Counted from the stretch's first letter, positions 1 through 8,581 are shown. The stretch is 42,905 nucleotides of DNA from Bacillota bacterium (GCA_023421395.1 JAEZTL010000050.1:1-42905), one strand, 5' to 3'. Program-made: numbers and translations. Notes: generated by a model not told the origin, from the sequence alone.

Positions 1-2
1 TG

Positions 3-1439
3 ACCTACGCGAGTGCGAAGCCGGAAGTGGCGGCGGTGGACCCGACCACCGGCGTCCTGACGCCGCTGAAGACGGGGTATACCTACGTCACGGCCAGCGT
101 CGGCGGCAAGACCAGCAACCGCTGCAAGGTGACGGTTACTTCGAAGGCGATCAAGTCGCTGTCCATCAAAACGCCGGACGACGCGCCGGTGGTGCTGGAC
201 ACGCTGGAGACGGCGCAGCTGGAAGCGATCGTGAACCCCTCCTACGCGTCCAGGCGGGATGTCCAGTGGTACGTCAGCGCAGGCGATGAAAGCGTGGCGA
301 CGGTGGATGTCAACTCCGGCCTTGTGACGGCGAACGGCAGCGGCGTGGCCACCATCACCTGCCAGAGCCTGGCGAATCCCAGGGTGAAGGCCACCGCCCG
401 CGTACACGTGCGGGGCGACGCCCATAAAACCATCACCATCACCGCCGCGGGCGACGCGGTGCTGGGCGGCGACCAGCGCAGCGGCAGGGTGGTGGCCAAC
501 CCCAAATCCTACCAGGCCTTTGTCAAGATGGTGGCATCCCTCGGCGGGGAGGACAAGGTGTTCGCCAACGTCAAGGGTTTCTTCGGCGGCGACAGCAACA
601 TCTCCACCCTCAACCTGGAGGGTACGCTGACCCTTAAGGACACCCGCGACAAGCGGAAGCCCTTCGTGTTCCAGGGGCATCCCAACTTCGCCCGGAGCAT
701 GCTCAAGGACGCGGGCATCGACGTGGTGAACCTGGCCAACAACCACACCTACGACGTGGGCAAGGACGGCTACGCGGGCACTATCCGCGCGCTCAGCAAG
801 CCCGACATCCGCGTCAAGTATTACGGCAACGGCACCACGGCCTACATCACGAAAAACGGCGTGAAGGTGGCCTTCGTGGGCTATGTGTCCAAGAACATCT
901 ACATGAGCAGGATGCGCAGCGAAATCCAGTCCGCCGCGAAGAAGGCCGACATCGTGGTGGTTCACTTCCACTGGACGGACGTGTCGGAATTCAAGTACGC
1001 CAAGCCCACCGGCCGCCAGCAGTACTTGGCGCGCTACGCCATCAACTGCGGCGCGGACTTGGTCACCGGCGAGCACACCCACCGGGTGGGCGGCATGGAG
1101 CGCTACAAGGGCAAGTACATCGTATATGACCTCGGCAATTTCGTGACCATGGCTTCGAACCCCATCAACCAGTTCGGACCCAGCAACGAGTACGGCAAGT
1201 ACGATTACGACAGCATGATCTTCCGCCAGGCCTTCAACGTGTGGGAAGACGGCTTTGCGGAGCCCGCGGGCATCACGATCATCCCCTGCGCCATCACCTC
1301 GCAGTACGCGGAGCTGATCAACAACGCCCAGCCCACCCCCTACCCGGCGGGCGGCGCGGAATACCTGCGCGTCATGGCCCGGATCCGGAGCTATTCGCCC
1401 TCGTCCGCCGAATTTGACACCTTCCCGATCAACCGCTAG
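3..1439 (+). CDS. Secreted CapA-type metallophosphatase-like protein with bacterial Ig-like domains (5' partial)
   Basis: The reading frame is open from base 3, so the gene starts left of the window; about 478 residues are visible. The first residues already lie inside a Big_2-type Ig-like domain, and a second Ig-like domain follows, with the typical pattern of Ser-Val-Ala-Thr-Val-Asp, Gly-Leu-Val and Gly-x-Ala-Thr-Ile. A PGA_cap (CapA) domain then begins at TITAAGDAVLGGD (about base 430). Its expected metal-site motifs are present: NLANNHTYD, HFHWTD and GEHTHRVGG, followed by YDLGNF. CapA-family proteins have a calcineurin-like metallophosphoesterase fold and are linked to poly-gamma-glutamate capsule synthesis or export, but many are of unknown substrate. 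The Ig domains suggest an extracellular, wall- or polymer-associated protein. It is followed 18 bases later by a paralogue with the same architecture, so the pair is probably one operon. The family call is firm; the biochemical role is not known. Confidence 0.85.
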   Translation, partial: TYASAKPEVAAVDPTTGVLTPLKTGYTYVTASVGGKTSNRCKVTVTSKAIKSLSIKTPDDAPVVLDTLETAQLEAIVNPSYASRRDVQWYVSAGDESVATVDVNSGLVTANGSGVATITCQSLANPRVKATARVHVRGDAHKTITITAAGDAVLGGDQRSGRVVANPKSYQAFVKMVASLGGEDKVFANVKGFFGGDSNISTLNLEGTLTLKDTRDKRKPFVFQGHPNFARSMLKDAGIDVVNLANNHTYDVGKDGYAGTIRALSKPDIRVKYYGNGTTAYITKNGVKVAFVGYVSKNIYMSRMRSEIQSAAKKADIVVVHFHWTDVSEFKYAKPTGRQQYLARYAINCGADLVTGEHTHRVGGMERYKGKYIVYDLGNFVTMASNPINQFGPSNEYGKYDYDSMIFRQAFNVWEDGFAEPAGITIIPCAITSQYAELINNAQPTPYPAGGAEYLRVMARIRSYSPSSAEFDTFPINR

Positions 1440-1457
1440 CAAATGGAGGAAAACACG

Positions 1458-3557
1458 GTGAAAAAGAGCATTCGCACGCTGCTGGTTTTAGCACTGGCCC
1501 TGGCGCTGACGGTGGGCCTCGGTTCGGTCGCGGAAGCGAAGAACGCCACGCGGCTGACCATGAGCCGGCGCACGCTGACCATGGACTGGGGCACGGAGTA
1601 CACCCTCTCCGTCACCACGTCGCCCACCAGCGCGTCCGACCGGAAGCTGATCACTTGGGCCAAGAGCGACGATCCGGCGGGCCTGATCGAATCCATCACG
1701 CCCAGCGTCACCGATCCCCGCAAGGCGAAGATCGTGGTGCGCGACGCGCTGCCTGGCGAAACCGTCTATCCTTCGGGCACGGTCACCGTCACGGCCATGA
1801 CGCCCAGCGGCAAAAAGGCCTCCTGCGTGATCAGGATCGCGAAGGTCAACGTGTCGAAGATCGACGTCACCCCCTCTTCCAAAACCGTCTATTTCACTGA
1901 GGCCGCGCCCTATGCCCAGTATCAGATGGCTGACCCCAAGTTCACCCCGGCGGTGGCGGGCGACCAGACCAGCTACGAGTGGTCGTCCAACAATGAAAGC
2001 GTCGCCACCGTGGACGCGGACGGCCTGGTCACCTTCAAGGCCGAGGGCAAGGTGAAGATCTACGCCACCTACACCGCCTCCGCGAAGCGGATCGCGGACT
2101 ACTGCTATTTCACCGTCAAGCCCGCCCGGGTCAAGAGCGTGTCGATCAAAAAGGACGGAAGCCCCGCTTCCGTGACCTACGTGGACGAAGGCGAGGCCTT
2201 CACGCTGACCGCCGCGCTCACCTCCGCCGTCAGCGGCGTGCGCCCCAGCTACGAGGCGGTCACCTGGCAAAGCAGCGATCCCTCCGTCATCGAGCTCGGC
2301 GCCTCCAGCGGATTTGACTGCGATTTCACCTGCAAGGGCTCCGGCATCGCCACCATCACCGCCACCGCGGACATCGGCAAGTACAAAAAGACCGCCACCT
2401 GCACCGTCTACGTGCGGGACGCGCATCCCACCACCCTCACCATCACCGCCGCGGGGGATTGCGTGCTGGGCGGCGACCCGCGCACCTCCGGCATCACCGC
2501 GCGCTCCACCCAGCGTGCCTATGAGAAATTGGTCAGCCTCAGCGGGAACCCGCAGTATCCCTTCGCCAAGGTTCCGGCGCTCTTCGCAGGCCAGGGTGGC
2601 AGCGGCTATCCGAACCTCAGCATCGTCAACGTGGAAACCTGCCTGACCACGAAGGGTGGCTCCAACCCCTCCACCGACCGCAAGTTCCTGTTCCGCGGGA
2701 ACCCGAACAATGCGCAGGCGCTGGCGGTGGGCATCGACATCGGCAACATTTCGAACAACCATACGTCGGATTTCGGTGTGGCCAGCTTCAACAATACGGC
2801 CAGCAGTATCCGGGACCGCAGCAGCGATGTGACGGTGCCCTCCGGCTACAACCGCTACAGCGGCGCCCTGTACCTGCCGGTGAAGGAAGTCGGCGGCAAG
2901 CGCATCGGCTTTTACGGCGTCCAGGCCAACCAGGTGCCGGCTTCGGTATTGGCCAGCCGCATCAAAAAGTACAAACGGGACTACAAACTGGATATGATGG
3001 TGGTCACCATCCACTGGACGGGCCAGAAGGAGTACGTGCGCCCGGTCTCCTCCACCATGAAGTCCTACGCCCGCAGCGCCATCAACGCGGGGGCGGACCT
3101 GGTGATCGGCCACCACCGCCACGAGATCAGCGGCATTGAAAAGTACAAGGGCAAGTACATCCTCTATGACCTCGGCAACTTCGTGACCGGCGGCGGCGGC
3201 GGCCAGTGGACCTACGCGGTGCAGATCGACTTCAAGATCTCCTCCAGTTTCACCGAAACCGCGTCGGAGGGCGGCGTGGACCAGATCCGCATCTACCCGG
3301 TCTGCACCACCAGCGACGCGCGCTATGCGTGGAATTCCAAGACCCAGAAGTACAGCACGAAGCAGAGCAACAACTGGCAGCCGGCGCCCGCGGAGGAAGC
3401 GATCGCGTATGTCGATAAGGATACGGGCCTGCCGGTCCTCGACACCACCATCACCGCTGAAGTGATCAGGATCATCAATCAGTACTCGCCCACAGGCGCG
3501 GACGGCAGCAGGTTTACCGCCGACAGTTATATCAGGTCCTACAGCACGCTGCCGTAG
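1458..3557 (+). CDS. Secreted CapA-type metallophosphatase-like protein with Ig-like domains
   Basis: I place the start at GTG 1458: GGAGG at 1445-1449 lies 8 bases upstream, and the product (699 residues) then opens with Lys-Lys and a hydrophobic stretch ending in an Ala-x-Ala type site, a clear signal peptide. The ATG at 1443 would overlap the ribosome binding site. After the signal come about three Ig-like (Big_2-type) regions spanning residues 30-315, the middle one with YEWSSNNESVATVD. A PGA_cap domain runs from about residue 325 to 600, with TITAAGDCVLGGD, NISNNHTSD, VTIHWTG, GHHRHEISG and YDLGNFVTGG. It is paralogous to the preceding gene and shares nearly identical motifs in the same order. 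A strong terminator follows. The protein is probably exported and acts on or near the cell surface; substrate unknown. Confidence 0.87.
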   Translation: MKKSIRTLLVLALALALTVGLGSVAEAKNATRLTMSRRTLTMDWGTEYTLSVTTSPTSASDRKLITWAKSDDPAGLIESITPSVTDPRKAKIVVRDALPGETVYPSGTVTVTAMTPSGKKASCVIRIAKVNVSKIDVTPSSKTVYFTEAAPYAQYQMADPKFTPAVAGDQTSYEWSSNNESVATVDADGLVTFKAEGKVKIYATYTASAKRIADYCYFTVKPARVKSVSIKKDGSPASVTYVDEGEAFTLTAALTSAVSGVRPSYEAVTWQSSDPSVIELGASSGFDCDFTCKGSGIATITATADIGKYKKTATCTVYVRDAHPTTLTITAAGDCVLGGDPRTSGITARSTQRAYEKLVSLSGNPQYPFAKVPALFAGQGGSGYPNLSIVNVETCLTTKGGSNPSTDRKFLFRGNPNNAQALAVGIDIGNISNNHTSDFGVASFNNTASSIRDRSSDVTVPSGYNRYSGALYLPVKEVGGKRIGFYGVQANQVPASVLASRIKKYKRDYKLDMMVVTIHWTGQKEYVRPVSSTMKSYARSAINAGADLVIGHHRHEISGIEKYKGKYILYDLGNFVTGGGGGQWTYAVQIDFKISSSFTETASEGGVDQIRIYPVCTTSDARYAWNSKTQKYSTKQSNNWQPAPAEEAIAYVDKDTGLPVLDTTITAEVIRIINQYSPTGADGSRFTADSYIRSYSTLP

Positions 3558-3578
3558 AAGCCCGCAGCCCGCCTCAAA

Positions 3579-3609
3579 AGGCCCCGTCCGGTTGGACGGG
3601 GCCTTTTTT
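3579..3609 (+). terminator. Intrinsic terminator after the CapA-type gene pair
   Basis: A perfect 11-bp stem (AGGCCCCGTCC, 3579-3589, with GGACGGGGCCT, 3594-3604) has a GGTT loop and runs into six T residues (3604-3609). It lies 22 bases after the stop of the second CapA-type gene. Confidence 0.93.
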
Positions 3610-3658
3610 CACCGCTTCGCGGGCGGCGCGCATCCGAGGGAAACGGCGCCGCACCCGG

Positions 3659-4750
3659 CTAACCCGACGCCTTGTTGCGCGCCTTGTTTTCGTACATCTG
3701 CCGGTCCGCCGCCTGCACGGCCTGGAAGACGTCCGGCTCGCCCTCTTCATCGCAGACCCGCCAGCCGCAGGAGAGCATCGGCAGGCGCGGGTCCCGATCC
3801 CGGTGCTGCTGGATTCCGTTCGACAGGCGCTCCAGCGCGGCGGAGATCTTCCCCGCGTCCGCCGCGCCGCACAATACGCAGAACTCGTCGCCGCCGATCC
3901 TGTAGCAGACGCCAATCCGATGGAAGCTGTCGTGCACCAGCGACGCCAGAACCGCGAGGCTCTGATCTCCATAGGGGTGCCCGTATCGGTCGTTGACACC
4001 TTTAAAGTTGTCCACATCCATCAACACGACGGCGCAGCGTTTCTTCCTCGCCATCCGCGCGATCTCGCTGTCATAGCATTTCCGGTTGTAAAGCTTTGTC
4101 AGCGGATCCAGCTCATTGTGGAATTCGCAGACAAAACCGTAATGCAGCGCCAACGTCATCGTGACGCAGGTCCATGTGGCGTGCACCGCGGGAACGACCA
4201 GCTGCACGGAGGTTCCCAGGATGGCGAAGCCCACGAGTGCGAAGAATTTGGAACGGAGCCGGTAGCGGTAGCGGCTGCCGGTATTCAGCGTTGCCTTGAC
4301 CAGCGCCAGCACGCCGCAGCCATAGGCCACCACAAAGGCGGCGAACAGGCTGCCGCGCTGGTAGGCGTTGTCCGCCGAAACTGAAAAAATGAATCCGAAC
4401 GCGGGGGAGAGCAGCGACAGCGCCGCATTGACGAAAAGGGGGAGAAGCCACAGGCCCAGGCTCCGCGGCGCTTCGCCTTCGAAGACTAGGGCGAGCAGGA
4501 GGGGGATTGCCGGGGTCAGCGTAAAGCCGACGGCGTTGCAGGCGACGTACAGCGCGCGCGAGGACAGCGCGCCGCCCTCCACCAGCGCCGTGCCCATTTC
4601 CGCCAGCACCATCACCGCAGTCGTGGCGATGGCCAATAGATAGAACCGCTTCCGGCGCCACTCGATGCCATCGTTCTGATGGGCCATATAGCCAAGCGTC
4701 GCCAGCGCGAGCCCGTTCAAAAGCCCCATCGCCAGATAGTTTTCCAGCAT
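3659..4750 (-). CDS. Membrane-anchored diguanylate cyclase (GGDEF domain)
   Basis: The protein has 363 residues. Residues 1 to about 205 hold roughly seven hydrophobic segments, a multi-pass sensor-like region that I cannot assign to a named family. The GGDEF domain starts at DPLTKLYNR (215-223) and includes MDVDNFK (244-250) and the catalytic GGDEF motif (286-290). This domain makes cyclic di-GMP from two GTP, normally as a dimer. The usual inhibitory RxxD site five residues before GGDEF is replaced by His-Arg-Ile-Gly (277-280), so product inhibition through that site is probably absent. No EAL or HD-GYP domain is attached. The ATG at 4750 has only a weak GGAG 12 bases upstream. It has its own promoter-like sequence (4808-4835) and stands alone, converging on the CapA-type genes. 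Confidence 0.92.
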   Translation of the reverse strand: MLENYLAMGLLNGLALATLGYMAHQNDGIEWRRKRFYLLAIATTAVMVLAEMGTALVEGGALSSRALYVACNAVGFTLTPAIPLLLALVFEGEAPRSLGLWLLPLFVNAALSLLSPAFGFIFSVSADNAYQRGSLFAAFVVAYGCGVLALVKATLNTGSRYRYRLRSKFFALVGFAILGTSVQLVVPAVHATWTCVTMTLALHYGFVCEFHNELDPLTKLYNRKCYDSEIARMARKKRCAVVLMDVDNFKGVNDRYGHPYGDQSLAVLASLVHDSFHRIGVCYRIGGDEFCVLCGAADAGKISAALERLSNGIQQHRDRDPRLPMLSCGWRVCDEEGEPDVFQAVQAADRQMYENKARNKASG

Positions 4751-4807
4751 TTGTAATATCAGCTCCGGTTTTTGTACATTGGCGTGTAATGCTGATGTAA
4801 CAACCCT

Positions 4808-4835
4808 ATTGTATCATGCTTCGCCGGGAAGGCAA
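4808..4835 (-). promoter_or_regulatory. Probable sigma-A promoter of the diguanylate cyclase gene
   Basis: Read on the minus strand, TTGCCT (4835-4830) and TACAAT (4813-4808) are separated by 16 bases, and the start codon lies about 57 bases further on. The match to the consensus hexamers is 4/6 and 5/6. Confidence 0.6.
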
Positions 4836-4876
4836 TAGCGGCGCGCAAAAAAACGGCCGGCAGGTTTCGGACGAAA

Positions 4877-5027
4877 ACCAATCCCAAACGTTCTTGCATC
4901 GTTGCGGCGGTCCCTTTCGCGCAGGGCGGTGTCACGCTCCGCGCAGCGCTGCTGCGCTTCGCTCCGGTTCCTTGCCCCGCATCGAAAAATCCCTGCCGCT
5001 TTGGAGGCAATAATATTTCGTATTGGT
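4877..5027. repeat. MITE-like element with terminal inverted repeats, copy 1
   Basis: This 151-bp stretch lies between guaA and the diguanylate cyclase gene and has no convincing ORF. Its first 24 bases begin ACCAATCCCAAACG. The reverse complement of its last 24 begins ACCAATACGAAATA. The two ends agree at 18 of 24 positions. The right half (4956-5027) is alignable with the right half of a second element at 23781-23848, sharing a GCATC/AAAATCC core, CTTTGGA, AATAAT and TTGGTAT. No transposase is present, so any movement would need one in trans. No target-site duplication is obvious here. Confidence 0.6.
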
Positions 5028-5028
5028 A

Positions 5029-5068
5029 TTAAAAAGCGCCGGGAACCCGACAAAGGGTTTCTGGCGCT
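5029..5068 (-). terminator. Intrinsic terminator of the pyrG-guaA operon
   Basis: On the minus strand an interrupted stem of about 13 bp (AGCGCC at 5035-5040 with GGCGCT at 5063-5068, extended inward by GGAACCC against GGGTTTC) is followed by a run of T residues (complement of 5031-5034) about 80 bases after the guaA stop. Confidence 0.8.
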
Positions 5069-5147
5069 CTGATTGATGACGAAGCCCGGTTTTCTTTAGA
5101 CATCCGCGCCCGGGGGCTTTAACGCGGGGTACGGGCCCGTCCCCGGC

Positions 5148-6683
5148 TCATTCCCACTCGATGGTTCCCGGGGGTTTTGAGGTGACGTCGTACACGACGC
5201 GGTTGACGCCCGGCACCTCGCCGATGATGCGCAGCGTAATCTTCCGGAGCAGCGGGAAGGGAATCTCGGCGGCTTCGACGGTCATCGCGTCGTCAGACAC
5301 CACGGCCCGAAGCGCCACGCAGCCCGCGTAGGTTCGGCCGTCGCCCATGACGCCCACGGTGCTGACGCCCGTCCACACCGCGAAGGACTGCCAGATTTTG
5401 TCCGAGAGCCCGGCGCGCTTCAATTCATCCAGAAAGATGGCGTCGCACTCGCGCAGCGTATCCAGCTTCTGCCGCGTGATCTCGCCGATCACCCGCACCG
5501 CTAGGCCCGGGCCGGGGAAGGGCTGGCGCCACACCATTTCGCGGGGGATGCCCAGCCGCGTGCCCACGGCGCGCACCTCGTCTTTGAACAGCGCGTCCAG
5601 CGGTTCCACAATGGCGCCCTTGCCAAAGAGGGAATCCTTGGGCAGGCCGCCCACGTTGTGGTGGCTCTTGATGGTGGCTGAGCCGCCCATGCCGCTCTCA
5701 ATGCGGTCGGGGTAGATGGTGCCCTGCAGGAGGAACTTCGCGCCGGTTTTTCGCGCCTCCTCCTCGAATACGCGGACGAACAGCTCGCCGATGGTCTTGC
5801 GCTTTTTCTCCGGGTCGGTCACGCCGTTCAGGGCCGAGAGGAACCGCTCGGAGGCGTCCACATGCACGATGTCAAGGCCCAAATTGTCGCGGTAGGTCTG
5901 CATGACCTGCTTGGCCTCGTCCTTTCGCAGCAGGCCGTGGTCTACGAACACGCAGATCAGCTGCCCCTTTTTCAGCGCCCGGTCGGCCAGCACGCAGGCC
6001 ACCGACGAGTCCACGCCGCCGGAAAGCCCCGCCACCACCTTGCCATCGCCCACCTGGGCGCGGATGCGCTGGAGCATCTCCTCGATCTGGTCCTCGGCCC
6101 GGTAATCGCCCGCGCAGCCGCAGATATCCAGCACGAAGTTTTTCAGCATCGCGCGTCCCTCGGGCGTGTGGTTGACCTCCGGGTGGAACTGCACGGCGTA
6201 GAGTTTGAGTTCGGCGTTGGAGAACGCGGCCACAGGGCAGTTGGCGGTGGTCGCCTCGACGGTAAAGCCCTCCGGCGCGGCGGACACGAAGTCCGTATGG
6301 TTCATGAACACCGTCGTCTCCGGGCTGACGCCGGAAAGCAGCCGGCCGCCCAGCACCTTCAGCTCCGTGTGGCCGTATTCGCTGACGGAGGCGTGGGTCA
6401 CGCTGCCGCCGCACATGAAATTGATCACCTGCATGCCGTAGCAGATGCCCAGAACCGGTACGCCGAGGGTGAGCAGCTCCCGGCCCAGCCGGGGCGCGCC
6501 CTCCGCGTAGACGCTGTTCGGGCCGCCGGTCAGGATCACGCCCTTGAGGCCCTCGCCCGCCCACTTCTCAAAGGGTGCGTTGAACGGGTGGATTTCGCAG
6601 TAGACGCCCATTTCGCGCACGCGCCGGGCGATCAGCTGGTTGTACTGGCCGCCGAAGTCCAGTACGATGATCTTTTCCCGCAT
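5148..6683 (-). CDS. guaA: GMP synthase (glutamine-hydrolysing)
   Basis: The 511-residue protein converts XMP, ATP and glutamine to GMP, the last step of guanine nucleotide synthesis. An N-terminal class I glutamine amidotransferase holds the nucleophile Cys81 in GICYGMQ and the His167/Glu169 pair in QFHPEV. The ATP-pyrophosphatase domain follows, with the P-loop SGGVDSS (221-227). The C-terminal dimerisation domain ends in the characteristic PPGTIEWE. Length and motifs are those of a standard bacterial single-chain enzyme. Its ATG (6683-6681) shares one base with the TGA stop of pyrG (6685-6683), so translation is probably coupled. A terminator lies downstream at 5029-5068. Confidence 0.98.
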   Translation of the reverse strand: MREKIIVLDFGGQYNQLIARRVREMGVYCEIHPFNAPFEKWAGEGLKGVILTGGPNSVYAEGAPRLGRELLTLGVPVLGICYGMQVINFMCGGSVTHASVSEYGHTELKVLGGRLLSGVSPETTVFMNHTDFVSAAPEGFTVEATTANCPVAAFSNAELKLYAVQFHPEVNHTPEGRAMLKNFVLDICGCAGDYRAEDQIEEMLQRIRAQVGDGKVVAGLSGGVDSSVACVLADRALKKGQLICVFVDHGLLRKDEAKQVMQTYRDNLGLDIVHVDASERFLSALNGVTDPEKKRKTIGELFVRVFEEEARKTGAKFLLQGTIYPDRIESGMGGSATIKSHHNVGGLPKDSLFGKGAIVEPLDALFKDEVRAVGTRLGIPREMVWRQPFPGPGLAVRVIGEITRQKLDTLRECDAIFLDELKRAGLSDKIWQSFAVWTGVSTVGVMGDGRTYAGCVALRAVVSDDAMTVEAAEIPFPLLRKITLRIIGEVPGVNRVVYDVTSKPPGTIEWE

Positions 6684-8305
6684 CAGAGCGCCTCCTTCTT
6701 CCGGGTGGAGTAGCCGAGCGCCGCTTCCACCAGCCCGGCGAACAGCGGATGGGGCCGGTTCGGGCGGGACTTCAGTTCCGGGTGGAACTGCACGCCGATG
6801 AAGAACGGGTGGTCCTTGAGCTCCACGACCTCCACCAGGTTGCGCTCCGGGTTGACGCCCGCGACGCGAAGGCCCGCGGCGGTAAGCTCCGGCAGGAATT
6901 TGTTGTTGAATTCGTAGCGGTGACGGTGGCGCTCCACGGCCATGTCGCGGCCGTAGACCTGGCGGGCCTTGGAGCCCTCGGTCAGCGCGCAGTCATAGCG
7001 GCCCAGCCGCATGGTGCCGCCGGTCTGCTCCAGGCCCTGCTGGTCCTCCATGATGTCGATCACGGGGTAGGGCGTTTCCTTGTCAAACTCGGAAGAATTG
7101 GCGCGGTCGAGGCCGGCCACGTTCCGGGCCAGCTCGATCACCGCGATCTGCATGCCCAGGCACAGGCCCAGGTAGGGGATCTTGTGTTCCCGGGCGTAGC
7201 GGGCGGCGGCCATCTTGCCCTCGATGCCGCGGGTGCCGAAACCGCCGGGCACCAGAATGCCGTCCGCGTCGCCCAGCGCCTCGTCCAGGTCCACCTCGGG
7301 TCCGGTCAGCGTGTCGGCCAGCACCCACTTGATCTTGACCCGGGTCCGGTTGGCGATGCCGCCGTGTGCCAGCGCCTCCACCACGGACAGGTACGCGTCG
7401 TGAAGCTGGATGTACTTGCCCACGAGGGCGATGGTCACCTGCTGCTCGGGCTTCTGGAAGCGTTCCACCAGCTCGATCCAGTCATCCAGCTGGGGCCTCC
7501 GGATCTCCATGTGCAGCGCCTCGCACACCTTGTCGGCGAACTGCTCGCGCTCCAGCATCAGCGGCACCTGGTAGAGGGATTCCGCGTCCAGGTTCTGGAT
7601 GATGTACTTGGCCGGCAGGTTGCAGAAGAGCGCCAGCTTTGCGCGCATGTCCGCGGGCACCGGATAGTCGCTGCGCAGCACCAGCATGCCCGGCTGGATG
7701 CCCTGGCTCTGCAGCTGCTTGACGGAGTGCTGGGTGGGCTTTGTCTTGAGCTCCTGACTGGTCCTCAGATAGGGGATCAGCGTAACGTGGATGAACAGCC
7801 TGTCCTCCGGCTCGACCTCCCACTGAAATTGGCGGATGGCCTCCAGGAACGGCTGTCCTTCGATGTCGCCCACGGTGCCGCCGATCTCCGTGATGACCAC
7901 GTCCTTGCCCTCGGCGACCCGGTGAATCTTGTCCTTGATCTCGTTGGTGATGTGGGGGATGACCTGTACGGTACCGCCGTTGTACCCGCCGTCGCGCTCC
8001 TTGCGCAGCACCGAGAAGTAGACCTGCCCGGAGGTGACCGAGCTGAAACGGGTCAGGTTTTCGTCCACGAACCGCTCGTAATGGCCCAGATCCAGGTCGG
8101 TTTCCGCGCCGTCCTCGGTGACGAACACCTCGCCGTGCTGGTAAGGGTTCATGGTGCCGGGGTCGACGTTGAGATAGGGGTCAAACTTCTGAATGACCAC
8201 CGAGTACCCTCGCGCCTTCAGCAGCCTCCCCAGGGAAGCCGCCGTGATGCCCTTGCCGAGCGAGGACACCACGCCTCCGGTGATGAAAATGTACTTTGTC
8301 GCCAC
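6683..8305 (-). CDS. pyrG: CTP synthase
   Basis: CTP synthase aminates UTP to CTP using ATP and glutamine. The N-terminal synthetase domain starts with TKYIFITGGVVSSLGKG, the nucleotide-binding loop, and contains EIGGTVGDIE. The C-terminal class I amidotransferase domain carries GLCLGMQ, with the nucleophile Cys, and QFHPELKSRP, with the His and Glu of the triad. I prefer the GTG at 8305 (540 residues): GGGGAG (8319-8314) is 8 bases upstream and the product then begins as the family does. An in-frame GTG at 8314 overlaps that ribosome binding site. pyrG is first in an operon with guaA, which it overlaps by one base. I saw no GGGC-type start for reiterative-transcription control as in Bacillus pyrG. 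Confidence 0.98.
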   Translation of the reverse strand: MATKYIFITGGVVSSLGKGITAASLGRLLKARGYSVVIQKFDPYLNVDPGTMNPYQHGEVFVTEDGAETDLDLGHYERFVDENLTRFSSVTSGQVYFSVLRKERDGGYNGGTVQVIPHITNEIKDKIHRVAEGKDVVITEIGGTVGDIEGQPFLEAIRQFQWEVEPEDRLFIHVTLIPYLRTSQELKTKPTQHSVKQLQSQGIQPGMLVLRSDYPVPADMRAKLALFCNLPAKYIIQNLDAESLYQVPLMLEREQFADKVCEALHMEIRRPQLDDWIELVERFQKPEQQVTIALVGKYIQLHDAYLSVVEALAHGGIANRTRVKIKWVLADTLTGPEVDLDEALGDADGILVPGGFGTRGIEGKMAAARYAREHKIPYLGLCLGMQIAVIELARNVAGLDRANSSEFDKETPYPVIDIMEDQQGLEQTGGTMRLGRYDCALTEGSKARQVYGRDMAVERHRHRYEFNNKFLPELTAAGLRVAGVNPERNLVEVVELKDHPFFIGVQFHPELKSRPNRPHPLFAGLVEAALGYSTRKKEAL

Positions 8306-8334
8306 GTTTGCCACTCCCCGTAAAAATATCTTCT

Positions 8335-8363
8335 ATCGTATCCTGACGCGGTATTCCTTGCAA
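8335..8363 (-). promoter_or_regulatory. Probable promoter of the pyrG-guaA operon
   Basis: On the minus strand TTGCAA (8363-8358) and TACGAT (8340-8335) are spaced by exactly 17 bases, each matching 4/6 of the sigma-A consensus. The predicted start gives a short leader of roughly 25 bases before GTG 8305. Confidence 0.6.
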
Positions 8364-8514
8364 CGGGTTTTGGGCGAACATCACATTAATTTTGAGCCGG
8401 GAGATTTTGGTTCTGCCCGGCGTCCGGCCCGATATTCTCTTTTTGAGGAAGGACCCGGAGCGGCGCCGTCCCCGGTCGCGTTGCATACAAAATTTCTGTT
8501 TTATCCGGACATGA

Positions 8515-8544
8515 GTATATCGCAGCCCGGCCCCGCGCATACTC
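8515..8544 (+). promoter_or_regulatory. Possible sigma-G/forespore-type promoter of the SANT-like regulator gene
   Basis: GTATA (8515-8519), 18 bases, then CATACTC (8538-8544) resembles the Bacillus sigma-G pattern (gmATR, 18 bases, CATnmTA) with about one mismatch in each element. It lies about 38 bases before the start codon. A convincing sigma-A pair was not found here. This is pattern matching only. Confidence 0.3.
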
Positions 8545-8581
8545 TTTACCAATCCGATAAACTGTCAGGAGGGGATTGGAT

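Noticed and set aside
1488..3122. Minus-strand open frame of 544 codons opposite the second CapA-type gene
   Set aside because: Low-complexity Gly/Asp/Val/His-rich shadow; the plus-strand gene has a signal peptide, conserved motifs and a terminator.
4759..5053. Short minus-strand ORFs between guaA and the diguanylate cyclase gene
   Set aside because: They are Arg/Ala-rich, lack ribosome binding sites and lie within the MITE-like element.
8306..8420. Riboswitch or attenuator in the pyrG leader
   Set aside because: The predicted leader is only about 25 bases long, with no GGGC-type start and no terminator-like hairpin.
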